The notes under the pieces are model-generated. The model saw only the letters and a list, made by a program, of their open reading frames with translations, was not told the origin of the DNA and ran no database searches. The position numbers and the translations under genes were made by a program. This document shows positions 1 through 6,981 of a DNA stretch of 16,138 nucleotides, in pieces. The number at the start of each line of letters is the position of its first letter. Within the stretch, counting starts at the first letter, position 1. Source of the DNA: Methanosarcinales archaeon (lineage in GTDB: Archaea > Halobacteriota > Methanosarcinia > Methanosarcinales > Methanogasteraceae); contig QMVM01000017.1 in the NCBI GenBank assembly GCA_003661105.1, positions 1 through 16,138 on the forward strand, given 5' to 3'.

Positions 1-63
1 CCGATTGGTCCTGACAAAGAGAAGGCGATCAAGCTGATCGGAAAGGAGATCATTGGAGGCTGA
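1..63 (+). CDS. mer: C-terminus of probable F420-dependent methylene-H4MPT reductase (partial)
   Basis: Only the last 20 residues are visible (PIGPDKEKAIKLIGKEIIGG, stop TGA at 61-63). The motif PIGPDKEKAIKLIG matches my memory of the C-terminal end of Mer, the luciferase-like enzyme that reduces methylene-H4MPT with F420H2 in methanogenesis or runs in reverse in methane oxidation. In Methanosarcina mer is, as I recall, next to fpoF, and an FpoF-like gene starts 5 bases downstream here, which supports the call. The GGAGG at 55-59 inside this end is the likely ribosome-binding site for the next gene. Identification rests on a short tail and on context. Confidence 0.55.
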   Translation, partial: PIGPDKEKAIKLIGKEIIGG

Positions 64-68
64 GTGAT

Positions 69-1112
69 TTGCCGCCAAAGATTGTAGAGGTCATCGAGAA
101 TGGCGTCTGCACGGCTTGCGGGGCATGCGAAGCGGCATGTCCCCTCAATGCCGTTCACATAGAGTCTGAGGCAGAGGTGCCAAAAGACGAGACTCGTGTC
201 CCAAGCGCAAGCAGACGTGATCCAAATAATCTGTCTTATTACATTCACGGCGCAGCATGTGAGGTCTGTGAGGACTGTCTAACTTGTTCAAGGGTTTGTC
301 CTGTCGTAGATGGATTCCCTGAAGATGAGTTTGACAATGTCCGAAGCTTTAGAGGAGGAAAGAGCGAGCTTCCGGGACAGGACGGTGCTGTCGTGTCAGC
401 AATTCTCAAATCCCTATTCGAGCAGGGTGAGATCGACTGTGCTGTCGGCATCAAGCGGGACGATGACTGGAATATCGAGCCATTCATACTGACGAAGGCG
501 TCAGATGTTGATTTATCAAAGGGCACGAAGTATAGCTCAGCACCGGTTCTTGCGCAGCTCAAGGAGGCTATGACTAAGTACGAGAAGATCGCAGTTGTTG
601 GAGTACCGTGTCAGGCACACGGCGCAGCACTCATGAGAGACAACATGACCGACCGAATCGTACTTGTGGTAGGTATTCTCTGCATGGAGAGCTTTACAAG
701 CGAGGTGCTCCGCGAAAACATTATACCCAATATCATGGGTCTCAATCTCAAGGATGTCGTGAAGATGGACTTCGGAGGAGGCAAGTTCTGGGCATTCACC
801 AAGAACGGAGACAACGGCGAGGAGCCTGAACCCCATAATGTTGCGATCAAGGAAGTCGCACCGCTTGCACGAAACCCGTGCCACCACTGTCTTGATTACA
901 CGGCATACTACGCAGATATCTCGGTTGGATCGGTTGGCGCGCCAGACGGCTGGAACTCGGTCATCGTCAGAACCGAGGCCGGAGAGAAGTACTTGAACAA
1001 GGTGAAAGGCATCGAGTACATGGATGACCCGAAGCCAGGAATGTTCCTCATAAAGAAACTTGCAGCTATGAAGCACAAGAGTAATGCTCCAAAGGAAGGA
1101 GAGGCGCATTAG
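69..1112 (+). CDS. fpoF: FpoF/FqoF-like F420H2 dehydrogenase subunit (FrhB family)
   Basis: A 347-residue iron-sulfur flavoprotein that oxidises reduced coenzyme F420 and passes electrons to the membrane F420H2 dehydrogenase or to ferredoxin. The N-terminus has a 2x[4Fe-4S] ferredoxin region: C14-x2-C17-x2-C20-x3-C24-P, then C64, C67, C70, C73 and C77-P. A linker of about 40 residues separates the two clusters. The rest is the FrhB-type F420/FAD domain, with the conserved PCQAHGAAL, LCMESF, NPCHHCLDYT and DISVGSVGAPDGWNS stretches. Length and motifs fit FpoF/FqoF (about 340-350 residues) better than a short FrhB. The start is TTG at 69, nine bases after GGAGG at 55-59; no ATG is available nearby. 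It follows the probable mer end by 5 bases, so the two are likely cotranscribed. FpoF versus another F420-dependent oxidoreductase cannot be settled by sequence alone. Confidence 0.85.
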   Translation: MPPKIVEVIENGVCTACGACEAACPLNAVHIESEAEVPKDETRVPSASRRDPNNLSYYIHGAACEVCEDCLTCSRVCPVVDGFPEDEFDNVRSFRGGKSELPGQDGAVVSAILKSLFEQGEIDCAVGIKRDDDWNIEPFILTKASDVDLSKGTKYSSAPVLAQLKEAMTKYEKIAVVGVPCQAHGAALMRDNMTDRIVLVVGILCMESFTSEVLRENIIPNIMGLNLKDVVKMDFGGGKFWAFTKNGDNGEEPEPHNVAIKEVAPLARNPCHHCLDYTAYYADISVGSVGAPDGWNSVIVRTEAGEKYLNKVKGIEYMDDPKPGMFLIKKLAAMKHKSNAPKEGEAH

Positions 1113-1620
1113 CCGTGCTTTTTATATCGGGCGCTTTCAGCCGTACCACATAGGACACCACACAGTTCTTGAAAGTATCGCCGGCGAGGTTGACGAAATC
1201 ATCGTCGGGATCGGCAGCGCACAACGCAGCCATGAGTTAGAGAATCCGTTTACCGCAGGCGAACGTGTAGTTATGATCTCACGTTCGCTGAAAGATTTAG
1301 ATATTGATTGTTACGTAATTCCGATTGAGGACATACAGCGAAATGCAGTCTGGGTCTCGCATGTGAGGTCCATGACTCCGCATTTTGATCTCGCGTATAC
1401 TAACAACCCGCTCGTTTTCCGGTTGTTCGAGGAGGCAGGAGTTCAGGTCGAGCGTTCTCCGATGCACCAGCGGGATGTCTATTCTGGAACCATTATACGA
1501 AAAAGGATGCTCTCTGGAGAGGGTTGGGCGCATCTCGTACCTCGTGCGGTGGCAGAGACGATTGATGATATCGGAGGGATCGAGCGGATCAGAGAGATTG
1601 CACGGGACGACGTAGGATAG
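1084..1620 (+). CDS. Nicotinamide-nucleotide adenylyltransferase, archaeal type
   Basis: Makes NAD+ from NMN and ATP (cytoplasmic). The nucleotidyltransferase signature GRFQPYHIGHH (HxGH) lies near the N-terminus. GIGSAQRSHELENPFTAGER follows, and the second ATP-binding motif YSGTIIRKRM comes near residue 140. Length of 170-178 residues matches archaeal NadM proteins. The only canonical start is ATG 1084, which overlaps the fpoF-like gene by 29 bases, has no ribosome-binding site and adds eight residues not typical of the family. A purine-rich GGAAGGAGAGG (1094-1104) instead points to ATT at 1108, giving S-R-A-F-Y-I-G-R-F straight after the start, as in family members. The outer coordinate is kept here. 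Convergent with the SUMT gene. Confidence 0.9.
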   Translation: MLQRKERRISRAFYIGRFQPYHIGHHTVLESIAGEVDEIIVGIGSAQRSHELENPFTAGERVVMISRSLKDLDIDCYVIPIEDIQRNAVWVSHVRSMTPHFDLAYTNNPLVFRLFEEAGVQVERSPMHQRDVYSGTIIRKRMLSGEGWAHLVPRAVAETIDDIGGIERIREIARDDVG

Positions 1621-1684
1621 TATCTGAAGATTATTTGAAACGTTAGTGTGATCTTTTAAACGAGAGAAGCTACTGTCTGAAGTT

Positions 1685-2431
1685 TCACCCAGACAAGCCC
1701 AGTGCCTCGTGCAGCCGCACCACATCCCCTATCACGACAATCGCAGGTGCCTTAACCCCGCGATCCTTCGCGATATCGATGATCGTGCTTAAACTTCCTG
1801 TGGTCACCACCTGATCATCCCGGGTCCCGCGCTCGATTATCGCAACAGGTGTATCAGGGTCACGGCCATACCGTATCAATTCCGGGATGTACGTGCCAAG
1901 CGTGCTCACGCCCATCAGGATCACAAGCGTGCCCAACGACTGCGAAAGCCATTCCCAGTCGAGCATCGACCCGTCTTTCTTCTGCTCATGCCCTGTGATG
2001 ATCGTTACCATCGATGCACTATCCCTGTGCGTGATCGGGATGCCAGCATACGCGGGAACCGCTATTGCAGATGTGATGCCGGGTACCACCTCAAACTCGA
2101 TCCCGGCTTTCCGAAGTTCCAGTGCTTCCTCGCCGCCCCGTCCAAAGAGATATGGGTCGCCGCCCTTCAGACGAACCACCATCTTCCCCTGCGATGCGTA
2201 ATCGACCAGCAATTGGTTGATCTCATCCTGTGAAAGTGTGTGGTCGCCTGCGTATTTGCCGACATCGATCAGTTCCGCGCTTTTCGGAAGCGAGCTAAGT
2301 ATTTCAGGTCCGGGCAGTTGGTCATACACGATCACGTCCGCCCCCTTAATAAGACGCAGCGCCTTGATCGTCAGGAGTTCCGGATCGCCGGGACCGGATC
2401 CGACCAGATAGACCTTCCCATTCGGATGCAT
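1685..2431 (-). CDS. cobA: Uroporphyrinogen-III C-methyltransferase (SUMT)
   Basis: SAM-dependent methylation of uroporphyrinogen III at C2 and C7 to precorrin-2, the branch point to cobalamin, siroheme and F430. Tetrapyrrole methylase motifs are all present: VGSGPGDPELLT at the N-terminus, VVRLKGGDPYLFGRGGEE around residues 80-100, VVPGITSAIAVPAYAGIPIT around 110, and TLVILMG around 165. ATG 2431 gives 248 residues, with family-like MHPNGKVYLVGSGPGD; GTGAG lies about 7 bases upstream. ATG 2455 (256 residues) is the alternative. The frame stays open upstream into the AOR gene, but that stretch has no family character. It lies 43 bases after the AOR stop on the same strand and is probably cotranscribed. 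No CysG-type fusion domain is present. Confidence 0.93.
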   Translation of the reverse strand: MHPNGKVYLVGSGPGDPELLTIKALRLIKGADVIVYDQLPGPEILSSLPKSAELIDVGKYAGDHTLSQDEINQLLVDYASQGKMVVRLKGGDPYLFGRGGEEALELRKAGIEFEVVPGITSAIAVPAYAGIPITHRDSASMVTIITGHEQKKDGSMLDWEWLSQSLGTLVILMGVSTLGTYIPELIRYGRDPDTPVAIIERGTRDDQVVTTGSLSTIIDIAKDRGVKAPAIVVIGDVVRLHEALGLSG

Positions 2432-2474
2432 GGTAATCTCACTTGCATTAAGCATAATAACAGTTTCGCGATCT

Positions 2475-4283
2475 TCACGCTGTAAACGCGGTCGGAACTC
2501 CGTTCTCGTCCCATCCCCGCTTTTCATAATACATCGTAAGCGCACTCTCAAAATACTCACGATCCAGCAATTCGCCTGCGTGTGGCCCGGTCTTGATCGG
2601 TGTAGTGAATGCCCGCTCGGACGGATAATCAGCCTCCCTTTTAACTCCAAGTTTTACGTTGATCGTGCGTGTGAGGTCATAGAGGTGACTTGACCGCTCG
2701 AACATGTCCTCAAGTGTTAATGGAACTCCTGTTGCCGCCGCGAATAGCTCTGTATAGATGTGCTCATCGAGCCCGAGTTCGATCCAGGGTAGCCGGCAGA
2801 CGCCGAGACAGTCGAAGAGCGGACGCACGGTCTGGTGGTAGATCACAAGATCGACGCGCTCTTCGAGTGTCCAGTTGCTGCCAAGTTCAATCTCCTTTGC
2901 AAGAGGCCACGCCCTTGAGTGATGTGCGCCGATATCAGAGGTCCCGTATCCGAGCGCCATCGTGACGCCGATCCTCGCATCGTACGCTGTCATTTCAAGA
3001 CCTTTCGTGTGAGATATGAGATTTTTAAGGTCAGGAAAATGCTTTATCAGTCCGTAAGTTCCATCTGCCACGATATTGCCGATGCCTTTCCTGTATGCGA
3101 TCTTTTCAATAAGCTCATGAACCGAATCGCCATCCCCCCACTTCAAAGTCATCCCGTCCAGATCATCGCGATTGAGGATTCCGTGTTCGTATCCATCGAT
3201 CAGAACAGCGATCAGGTTGCCTGTCGATATGGTATCGATGCCAAGGTCGTCGCACAGCATGTTTGCACGAAGAACCGCTTCAAAATCAGTTACACCGACG
3301 TTTGAGCCGAACATGCATGCAGTCTCGTATTCAGGACCCTCGGTCACGGTTCCTGCATACTTTCCCCCCTTAACGAGACATATATTTCCGCACGACATCG
3401 GGCAGCAGAAGCAGGAGGAGTCCCCGATCTTGTATTTCAGCATCGTATCGCCGTTTATCGTATCAGCGCCATCGAAATGGGCATCGTTGAAGTTATGGGT
3501 CGGCATCGCACCGATGGCGTTGATGTAATCGATGACCGACATCAAGCCCTGCTGCTGCCATAACTCGAAGAGATCGTGACTCTTCAGGTAATCAAATGCC
3601 CGGTCGCCTGCGTTGACGAGCGCATCCATGTCATGGACTGGCAGGTCATGCGATCCTCTTATTGCTACTGCTTTTAAGTTCTTTGAGCCAAAGATTGCGC
3701 CCATGCCTGTGCGCCCGGCATTCCGGCTCCATTCGGTGTTGATGCATGCGAATTTGACGAGATTCTCTCCGGCGGGACCGATCACGGCAACCCGGGTCTC
3801 GATGTCGCCCATATCCTCCTTGACAGCGCGCTCAGTATCCGAACTGGTCTTGCCCGCATAAGCGGACGCACTTCTAATCTTTATATCCTCGTCATCGATG
3901 CAGATCATAGAAAGCGCGTCTGCCTTGCCTTTGATTACCAGCGCATCGTAGCCAGCCTGCCGCAGTTCCACTCCAAAAAGCCCGCCCATGTTACTATCGC
4001 CGTATATTCGCGTTAACGGCGAGATCGATACGAATGAGGTCTTGCCTGATGCCGGGAGGTACAAGCCGGAGAGCGGACCCGGCGCGATCACTATAATGTT
4101 CTCGGGACCGAGCGGATTCAGATCCGGGTGCTTCGTGAGATTGTCGAGTACGATCTTCGCGCCCCAGCCCCTGCCGCCGAGGTATTTCAGCGCGAACTCG
4201 TCATCAACATCGGTTACGACTGATTTGCCCCTGCTCAGGTCGATATTCAATATCTTTTTTGTGTAGCCGCCTTTGATCTCCAT
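2475..4283 (-). CDS. aor: Tungsten-containing aldehyde:ferredoxin oxidoreductase
   Basis: Oxidises aldehydes to carboxylic acids (or the reverse) with ferredoxin, using a tungsto-bispterin and one [4Fe-4S] cluster; cytoplasmic. The protein has 602 residues, close to the Pyrococcus enzyme. The N-terminal domain begins with the typical ILNIDLSRG and YLGGRGWGAK, followed by APGPLSGLYLPASGKTSF and SRNAGRTGMGAIFGSKNLKA. Cluster ligands are C291-x2-C294-x3-C298 in SSCFCCPMSCGN plus C496 in DCLGVC, matching C288/C291/C295/C494 of the family. GPEYET near 316-321 and the DCLGVC pterin-binding loop are conserved, so the active site looks intact. ATG 4283 follows GAGG by about 8 bases. An 8-6-8 inverted repeat lies just upstream. 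Which AOR subfamily (AOR, FOR, or a WOR-type enzyme) and which substrate it has are not decided by the sequence. Confidence 0.93.
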   Translation of the reverse strand: MEIKGGYTKKILNIDLSRGKSVVTDVDDEFALKYLGGRGWGAKIVLDNLTKHPDLNPLGPENIIVIAPGPLSGLYLPASGKTSFVSISPLTRIYGDSNMGGLFGVELRQAGYDALVIKGKADALSMICIDDEDIKIRSASAYAGKTSSDTERAVKEDMGDIETRVAVIGPAGENLVKFACINTEWSRNAGRTGMGAIFGSKNLKAVAIRGSHDLPVHDMDALVNAGDRAFDYLKSHDLFELWQQQGLMSVIDYINAIGAMPTHNFNDAHFDGADTINGDTMLKYKIGDSSCFCCPMSCGNICLVKGGKYAGTVTEGPEYETACMFGSNVGVTDFEAVLRANMLCDDLGIDTISTGNLIAVLIDGYEHGILNRDDLDGMTLKWGDGDSVHELIEKIAYRKGIGNIVADGTYGLIKHFPDLKNLISHTKGLEMTAYDARIGVTMALGYGTSDIGAHHSRAWPLAKEIELGSNWTLEERVDLVIYHQTVRPLFDCLGVCRLPWIELGLDEHIYTELFAAATGVPLTLEDMFERSSHLYDLTRTINVKLGVKREADYPSERAFTTPIKTGPHAGELLDREYFESALTMYYEKRGWDENGVPTAFTA

Positions 4284-4307
4284 CTCGATGCCTCGTGTTT
4301 CTGTGTC

Positions 4308-4329
4308 ACTTTATCGTACTTGATAAAGT
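4308..4329. promoter_or_regulatory. Perfect 8-6-8 inverted repeat upstream of AOR
   Basis: ACTTTATC (4308-4315) and GATAAAGT (4322-4329) are perfect reverse complements around the 6-base spacer GTACTT. The site lies 25-46 bases before the AOR start codon, where an archaeal promoter or a proximal operator would be, and the A/T-rich arms may overlap the TATA region. A regulator-binding site is the simplest reading; no regulator gene is adjacent. Confidence 0.45.
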
Positions 4330-4417
4330 AAGTTATGGTTGCGTCGAACATACCTGGCCGGGTTGTGGGGCACAATCGAAAACTCCAGTGAAAACACTCT
4401 CATTGTGTTGCAACCAA

Positions 4418-4512
4418 ATCGTGTAATTCGCGTCATTCATTGTCATTCGTGAATGCGAGAGCATTGGCGCAGCCATCTCACGGTGCTGATTTTATCACGA
4501 ATGCCACGAATC
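4418..4512. repeat. Degenerate 9-10-base tandem units (ATTCGTG type) in inverted orientation
   Basis: The left part (4418-4455) strings together ATCGTGTA, ATTCGCGTC, ATTCATTGTC and ATTCGTGA. The right part (4496-4512) has CACGAATGC and CACGAATC on the other strand. CATTCGTGA (4444-4452) and TCACGAATG (4495-4503) form a perfect 9-base inverted repeat. This resembles widespread dispersed intergenic repeats of this kind that I remember from archaeal and bacterial genomes. Function unknown. Confidence 0.5.
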
Positions 4513-4562
4513 GAGTAAATCACTGGATTTTAGACAGTGTCGGGTTGTGGTAAATAAGCACT

Positions 4563-4701
4563 GAACGTGGAAGCGATTAGATTGAGGAAATCGGTGGAAT
4601 ATATGTTAATCTGTTGATTATATGGCTTTTAGCAACAGATTAACACTGATGAACACAGATTAACGGTGTAAATGTCTTTTTAGATCAATAGTTCCACGTT
4701 C
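4563..4701. repeat. 139-bp element with nested inverted repeats and 10-base tandem units
   Basis: Outer arms are GAACGTGGAA (4563-4572) and TTCCACGTTC (4692-4701), a perfect 10-base inverted repeat. Inner arms are GTTAATCTGTTG (4605-4616) and CAACAGATTAAC (4633-4644), a perfect 12-base inverted repeat with a 16-base loop. The right inner arm runs into a 10-base tandem series: GCAACAGATT, AACACTGATG, AACACAGATT, then AAC (4632-4664). It could be a small non-autonomous repeat or a structured transcript. No target-site duplication or transposase is seen. Confidence 0.45.
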
Positions 4702-4836
4702 CGGCAGTTGTGCGTACATAAGACAATTCGACATTCTCAGAAAATAATAACATTCAAGTCTCACACTGCCAACACCAACATCTATATCCGTGCAATATAG
4801 AGTGAAGACAGCCAGGTTTGGAAAGGAGGTTCCCGG

Positions 4837-5586
4837 ATCAAGCAGATTGCACTGATTACAGATGATTTCTCGCTACACCAATCGATTATCTCTGAGATAC
4901 GGTCGAGAAATCTTAAGATTACGACGTTTCGAGTCGGTGAAGAGATACCGGTATATATTGGAGTCGTTATCACCACTGATCCGGAGACCGGCGCGATCGA
5001 CTTCGATCCTGATCACATCGTTGTAGTAGATCCCGCGGAGCGTGCCGATATGATCGTAGGTCGTGCAATCATGAAACTGCGGGACATCAAGGATGTTAGC
5101 ATCATCATAGGGATCGATCCGGGCGAGCGCACCGGCGTTGCTGTGCTCGCGGAAACTGCAGTGCTCTCTACCTACTGCGTCCCGATGGCAGAGGTCTACC
5201 AGACTGTACTTCGGATCATGAAGTCCGTGCATCCGGGGCACATGATCATCCGCATCGGACATGGAGCACGGCTGATCAGAACACAGATCGTCAATTCGCT
5301 GACCAAACTCGGAGTACACATAGAACTGGTGGATGAGACCGGAACCACGCCGGCAAAGGGAAGGAATCCTGACATACGTGCGGCAATCAGAATCGCACAT
5401 CTGAAGGGCACGCCGATTGGGAAAAAGTTCATAACCCCCTCGATTGGCGAGATTCGGTCGATTCAGGATCAGAGCAGGGAGAAAACTGGGGGCGAACTGA
5501 CAATCTCACGTGCTCTTGCCGAAAAGGTTGCTACCGGTGAATTGATCCTTGAAGATGCGATTTTGATACAGAAAGGAGCGAAATGA
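4837..5586 (+). CDS. Uncharacterised RNase H-like fold protein, apparent non-ATG start
   Basis: About 249 residues. The N-terminal part starts with IALITDDFSLHQSII and may be a separate small domain. The second part has a RuvC/YqgF-like RNase H pattern: IIIGIDPGERTGVAV (D94), then VELVDETGTTP-like acidic residues (D166, E167), then NPDIRAAIRIA (D179). These could be the metal-binding acids of a nuclease, but activity is not shown. The frame is open from a TAG at 4798 and contains no ATG, GTG or TTG before ATG 5050, which would remove 71 residues of conserved-looking sequence. A strong GGAGGT (4825-4830) sits 6 bases before ATC 4837, with ATT 4846 as the next option. Either translation begins at a rare codon or one base is wrong. 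It stands alone, upstream of the GTPase operon. Confidence 0.7.
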   Translation: MKQIALITDDFSLHQSIISEIRSRNLKITTFRVGEEIPVYIGVVITTDPETGAIDFDPDHIVVVDPAERADMIVGRAIMKLRDIKDVSIIIGIDPGERTGVAVLAETAVLSTYCVPMAEVYQTVLRIMKSVHPGHMIIRIGHGARLIRTQIVNSLTKLGVHIELVDETGTTPAKGRNPDIRAAIRIAHLKGTPIGKKFITPSIGEIRSIQDQSREKTGGELTISRALAEKVATGELILEDAILIQKGAK

Positions 5587-5616
5587 AACCTTGGCAAACG
5601 CATCTGTCCGACAAGA

Positions 5617-5658
5617 TTTTATACTGACGAATAGTTAACTATTACAGTAACACAGTAA
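5617..5658 (+). promoter_or_regulatory. Probable TATA box, 14-bp palindrome and direct repeats upstream of the GTPase
   Basis: A TATA-like TTTTATAC (5617-5624) is followed by the perfect 14-base palindrome AATAGTTAACTATT (5630-5643) and two ACAGTAA copies (5644-5650, 5652-5658). The palindrome falls between the TATA box and the expected transcription start about 25 bases downstream, a usual place for an archaeal repressor site. It lies 60-73 bases before the GTPase start codon. Confidence 0.45.
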
Positions 5659-5702
5659 TAAAGCGCGTAGTCACACAAGATACGTAATCACGGTGGTTGC
5701 AA

Positions 5703-6341
5703 ATGGGCATAATTAAAAAGATCAGAAAGAACCTCTCTTCGGCGTTTAATAAGATATTCAAGCGTGGAAAGCTACACAGGATCGGCATATACGGCCCTCC
5801 GAACGCTGGCAAGACCACGCTTGCGAACAGGATCGTGCGGGACTTTACAGGGGATGTGGTCGGCTCGGTCTCTGATATTCCGCACGAGACGAGAAGGGCG
5901 CACCGCAGAGAAGGTGTGACCATCGAGTCAAACGGTTCTTCCATCACGCTGGATATCGTGGATACTCCGGGGCTTGCGACGAAGATCGATTTCCAGGATT
6001 TCATGGCAAAAGGGCTTTCTGAGGACGAATCGAGGCGGCGGGCAAAGGAGGCAACCGAAGGGGTGATCGAGGCAGTGAGATGGCTCGAAGATCTCGAAGG
6101 CGTGATCCTGGTGATGGATGCGACCGAAGACCCGTTCACACAGGTGAACGTCACTGTGATCGGCAATATGGAGGCACGCAATCTCCCGCTCCTGATCGTT
6201 GCAAACAAGATAGATCTTGACGATTCCATGCCCTCCCGCATTAAAAGCGCATTTCCGCAGCATCCGATGGTGCCGATCTCGGCGCTTACTGGCGACAACA
6301 TCGATGTTATGTATGATAAGATCGCGGAGCACTTCGGGTGA
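5703..6341 (+). CDS. Era-like small GTPase, ArvA-like
   Basis: A 212-residue archaeal GTPase with a basic N-terminal extension (about 26 residues, many Lys/Arg) before the G domain. G1 is GPPNAGKT (31-38), G3 is DTPG (87-90), G4 is NKID (168-171) and G5 is SALTG (193-197), so it should bind and hydrolyse GTP. It has no KH domain, unlike bacterial Era. The archaeal GTPase reported to drive extracellular vesicle formation in Haloferax (ArvA) is, as I recall, of this family and paired with a DUF2073 protein, as here. ATG 5703 is preferred over the in-frame TTG 5697 because GGTGG (5692-5696) lies 6 bases before it. The stop overlaps the next gene's GTG/GGTGA. Vesiculation is a family-based inference; a ribosome-related role remains possible. 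Confidence 0.85.
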   Translation: MGIIKKIRKNLSSAFNKIFKRGKLHRIGIYGPPNAGKTTLANRIVRDFTGDVVGSVSDIPHETRRAHRREGVTIESNGSSITLDIVDTPGLATKIDFQDFMAKGLSEDESRRRAKEATEGVIEAVRWLEDLEGVILVMDATEDPFTQVNVTVIGNMEARNLPLLIVANKIDLDDSMPSRIKSAFPQHPMVPISALTGDNIDVMYDKIAEHFG

Positions 6342-6346
6342 TCTCG

Positions 6347-6706
6347 ATGAAAGGCATACAGATGGATCTGATCTCATCGGATAAACTCGAGCGGCTCTCA
6401 TCGGTTGAGAAGATACGCATGATTCTTGATAGTGTAGAGGACGGAAAGATCATCGTCCTTGAGAGGGGGCTAACTCCGCAGGAGGAGACAAAGCTAATTG
6501 AGGCTACGATGACTAAAATAACCCCTGGAGAGTTTGCTGGCATCGAGATCGAGAGTTATCCCGGAGCTGTGCATCAATCATGGTTTGACAAACTGCGCAA
6601 AAAGCCGGTCGACCGAGCCCGCTTGACCGTGATCGGACCTGCGGATCAACTGAAGATGTTAAAGCGGGACCGGGATGTGATCAGCGCGATGGTGTCTGCG
6701 AGGTGA
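6347..6706 (+). CDS. DUF2073 family protein (ArvB/OapB-like)
   Basis: A 119-residue soluble protein of the archaeal DUF2073 family. It begins MKGIQMDLISSDKLERLSS, has GKIIVLERGLTPQEETKLIE around residues 34-55 and FAGIEIESYPG around 70, and ends with a helix-rich basic tail. In many Euryarchaeota this family is encoded directly after an Era-like GTPase and is thought to work with it. ATG 6347 is chosen because GGTGA (6337-6341), formed by the end of the GTPase gene, is 5 bases upstream. GTG 6338, with a 4-base overlap, is the alternative. The usual zinc-ribbon third member (DUF2072/ArvC type) is not next to it. Confidence 0.8.
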   Translation: MKGIQMDLISSDKLERLSSVEKIRMILDSVEDGKIIVLERGLTPQEETKLIEATMTKITPGEFAGIEIESYPGAVHQSWFDKLRKKPVDRARLTVIGPADQLKMLKRDRDVISAMVSAR

Positions 6707-6715
6707 AGGGGTGAG

Positions 6716-6949
6716 TTGGGCGTGTGGGGTTGGGGCAGAGGGATATGTGGTGAAGTGGATTCCGATACGACACTGCATCGGCACCTTGCCCGCAACCTGC
6801 AAAAAGTAAAAAGCGATCCAGTTGCACAGACTGCTTTCGAGAGCCGGCTTGCTGAGATGGCAACATATCCCGAGATTCAAGCCGAGTTGCAAGAGATCAA
6901 TAGAGAGTTTGCCGTAACGGAAGCGGATGGATTGGGGCTTTGGCAGTGA
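6716..6949 (+). CDS. Small orphan protein, possibly antitoxin-like
   Basis: Up to 77 residues from TTG 6716, or 64 from GTG 6755, which has a GGTGA too close for comfort. The first 13 residues (Trp/Gly-rich) look non-coding. The rest is hydrophilic and helical: NLQKVKSDPVAQTAFESRL, then MATYPEIQAELQEINREF, then AVTEADGL. The ending INREFAVTEADGL resembles small proteins that I remember beside toxin genes, but I cannot name the family. It lies just after the GTPase operon and converges with a toxin-antitoxin pair. It may be real or a remnant. Confidence 0.4.
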   Translation: MGVWGWGRGICGEVDSDTTLHRHLARNLQKVKSDPVAQTAFESRLAEMATYPEIQAELQEINREFAVTEADGLGLWQ

Positions 6950-6981
6950 CCGTTTGCAAGCCAGACTGGATGCGTACAATT

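Larger units (their letters stand above)
4284..4836. other. Gene-free intergenic stretch with repeats
   Basis: About 550 bases between the divergent AOR and RNase H-like genes. I see no credible protein or tRNA here. It holds an inverted repeat near the AOR start, 9-base degenerate tandem units around 4418-4512, 10-base units around 4632-4664, and nested inverted repeats between 4563 and 4701. The last 100 bases carry an A/T-rich element (AAATAATA, 4742-4749) that could be the promoter of the rightward gene. Confidence 0.7.

Noticed and set aside
537..1109. Long open frames opposite the fpoF-like gene and other antisense frames
   Set aside because: They overlap genes with clear family motifs, have no ribosome-binding sites and show no domain-like sequence; they are by-products of codon bias.
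2456..2650. Upstream extension of the SUMT frame to 321 residues
   Set aside because: The added residues lie inside the AOR gene in another frame, are Arg-rich and have no SUMT homology; family-like sequence begins at ATG 2431.
4418..4664. CRISPR array
   Set aside because: Units are 9-10 bases, degenerate and contiguous; there are no 25-40-base repeats with unique spacers and no cas genes.
5928..6401. 157-codon open frame opposite the GTPase
   Set aside because: Shadow of the GTPase frame; His/Arg-rich with no recognisable motif.
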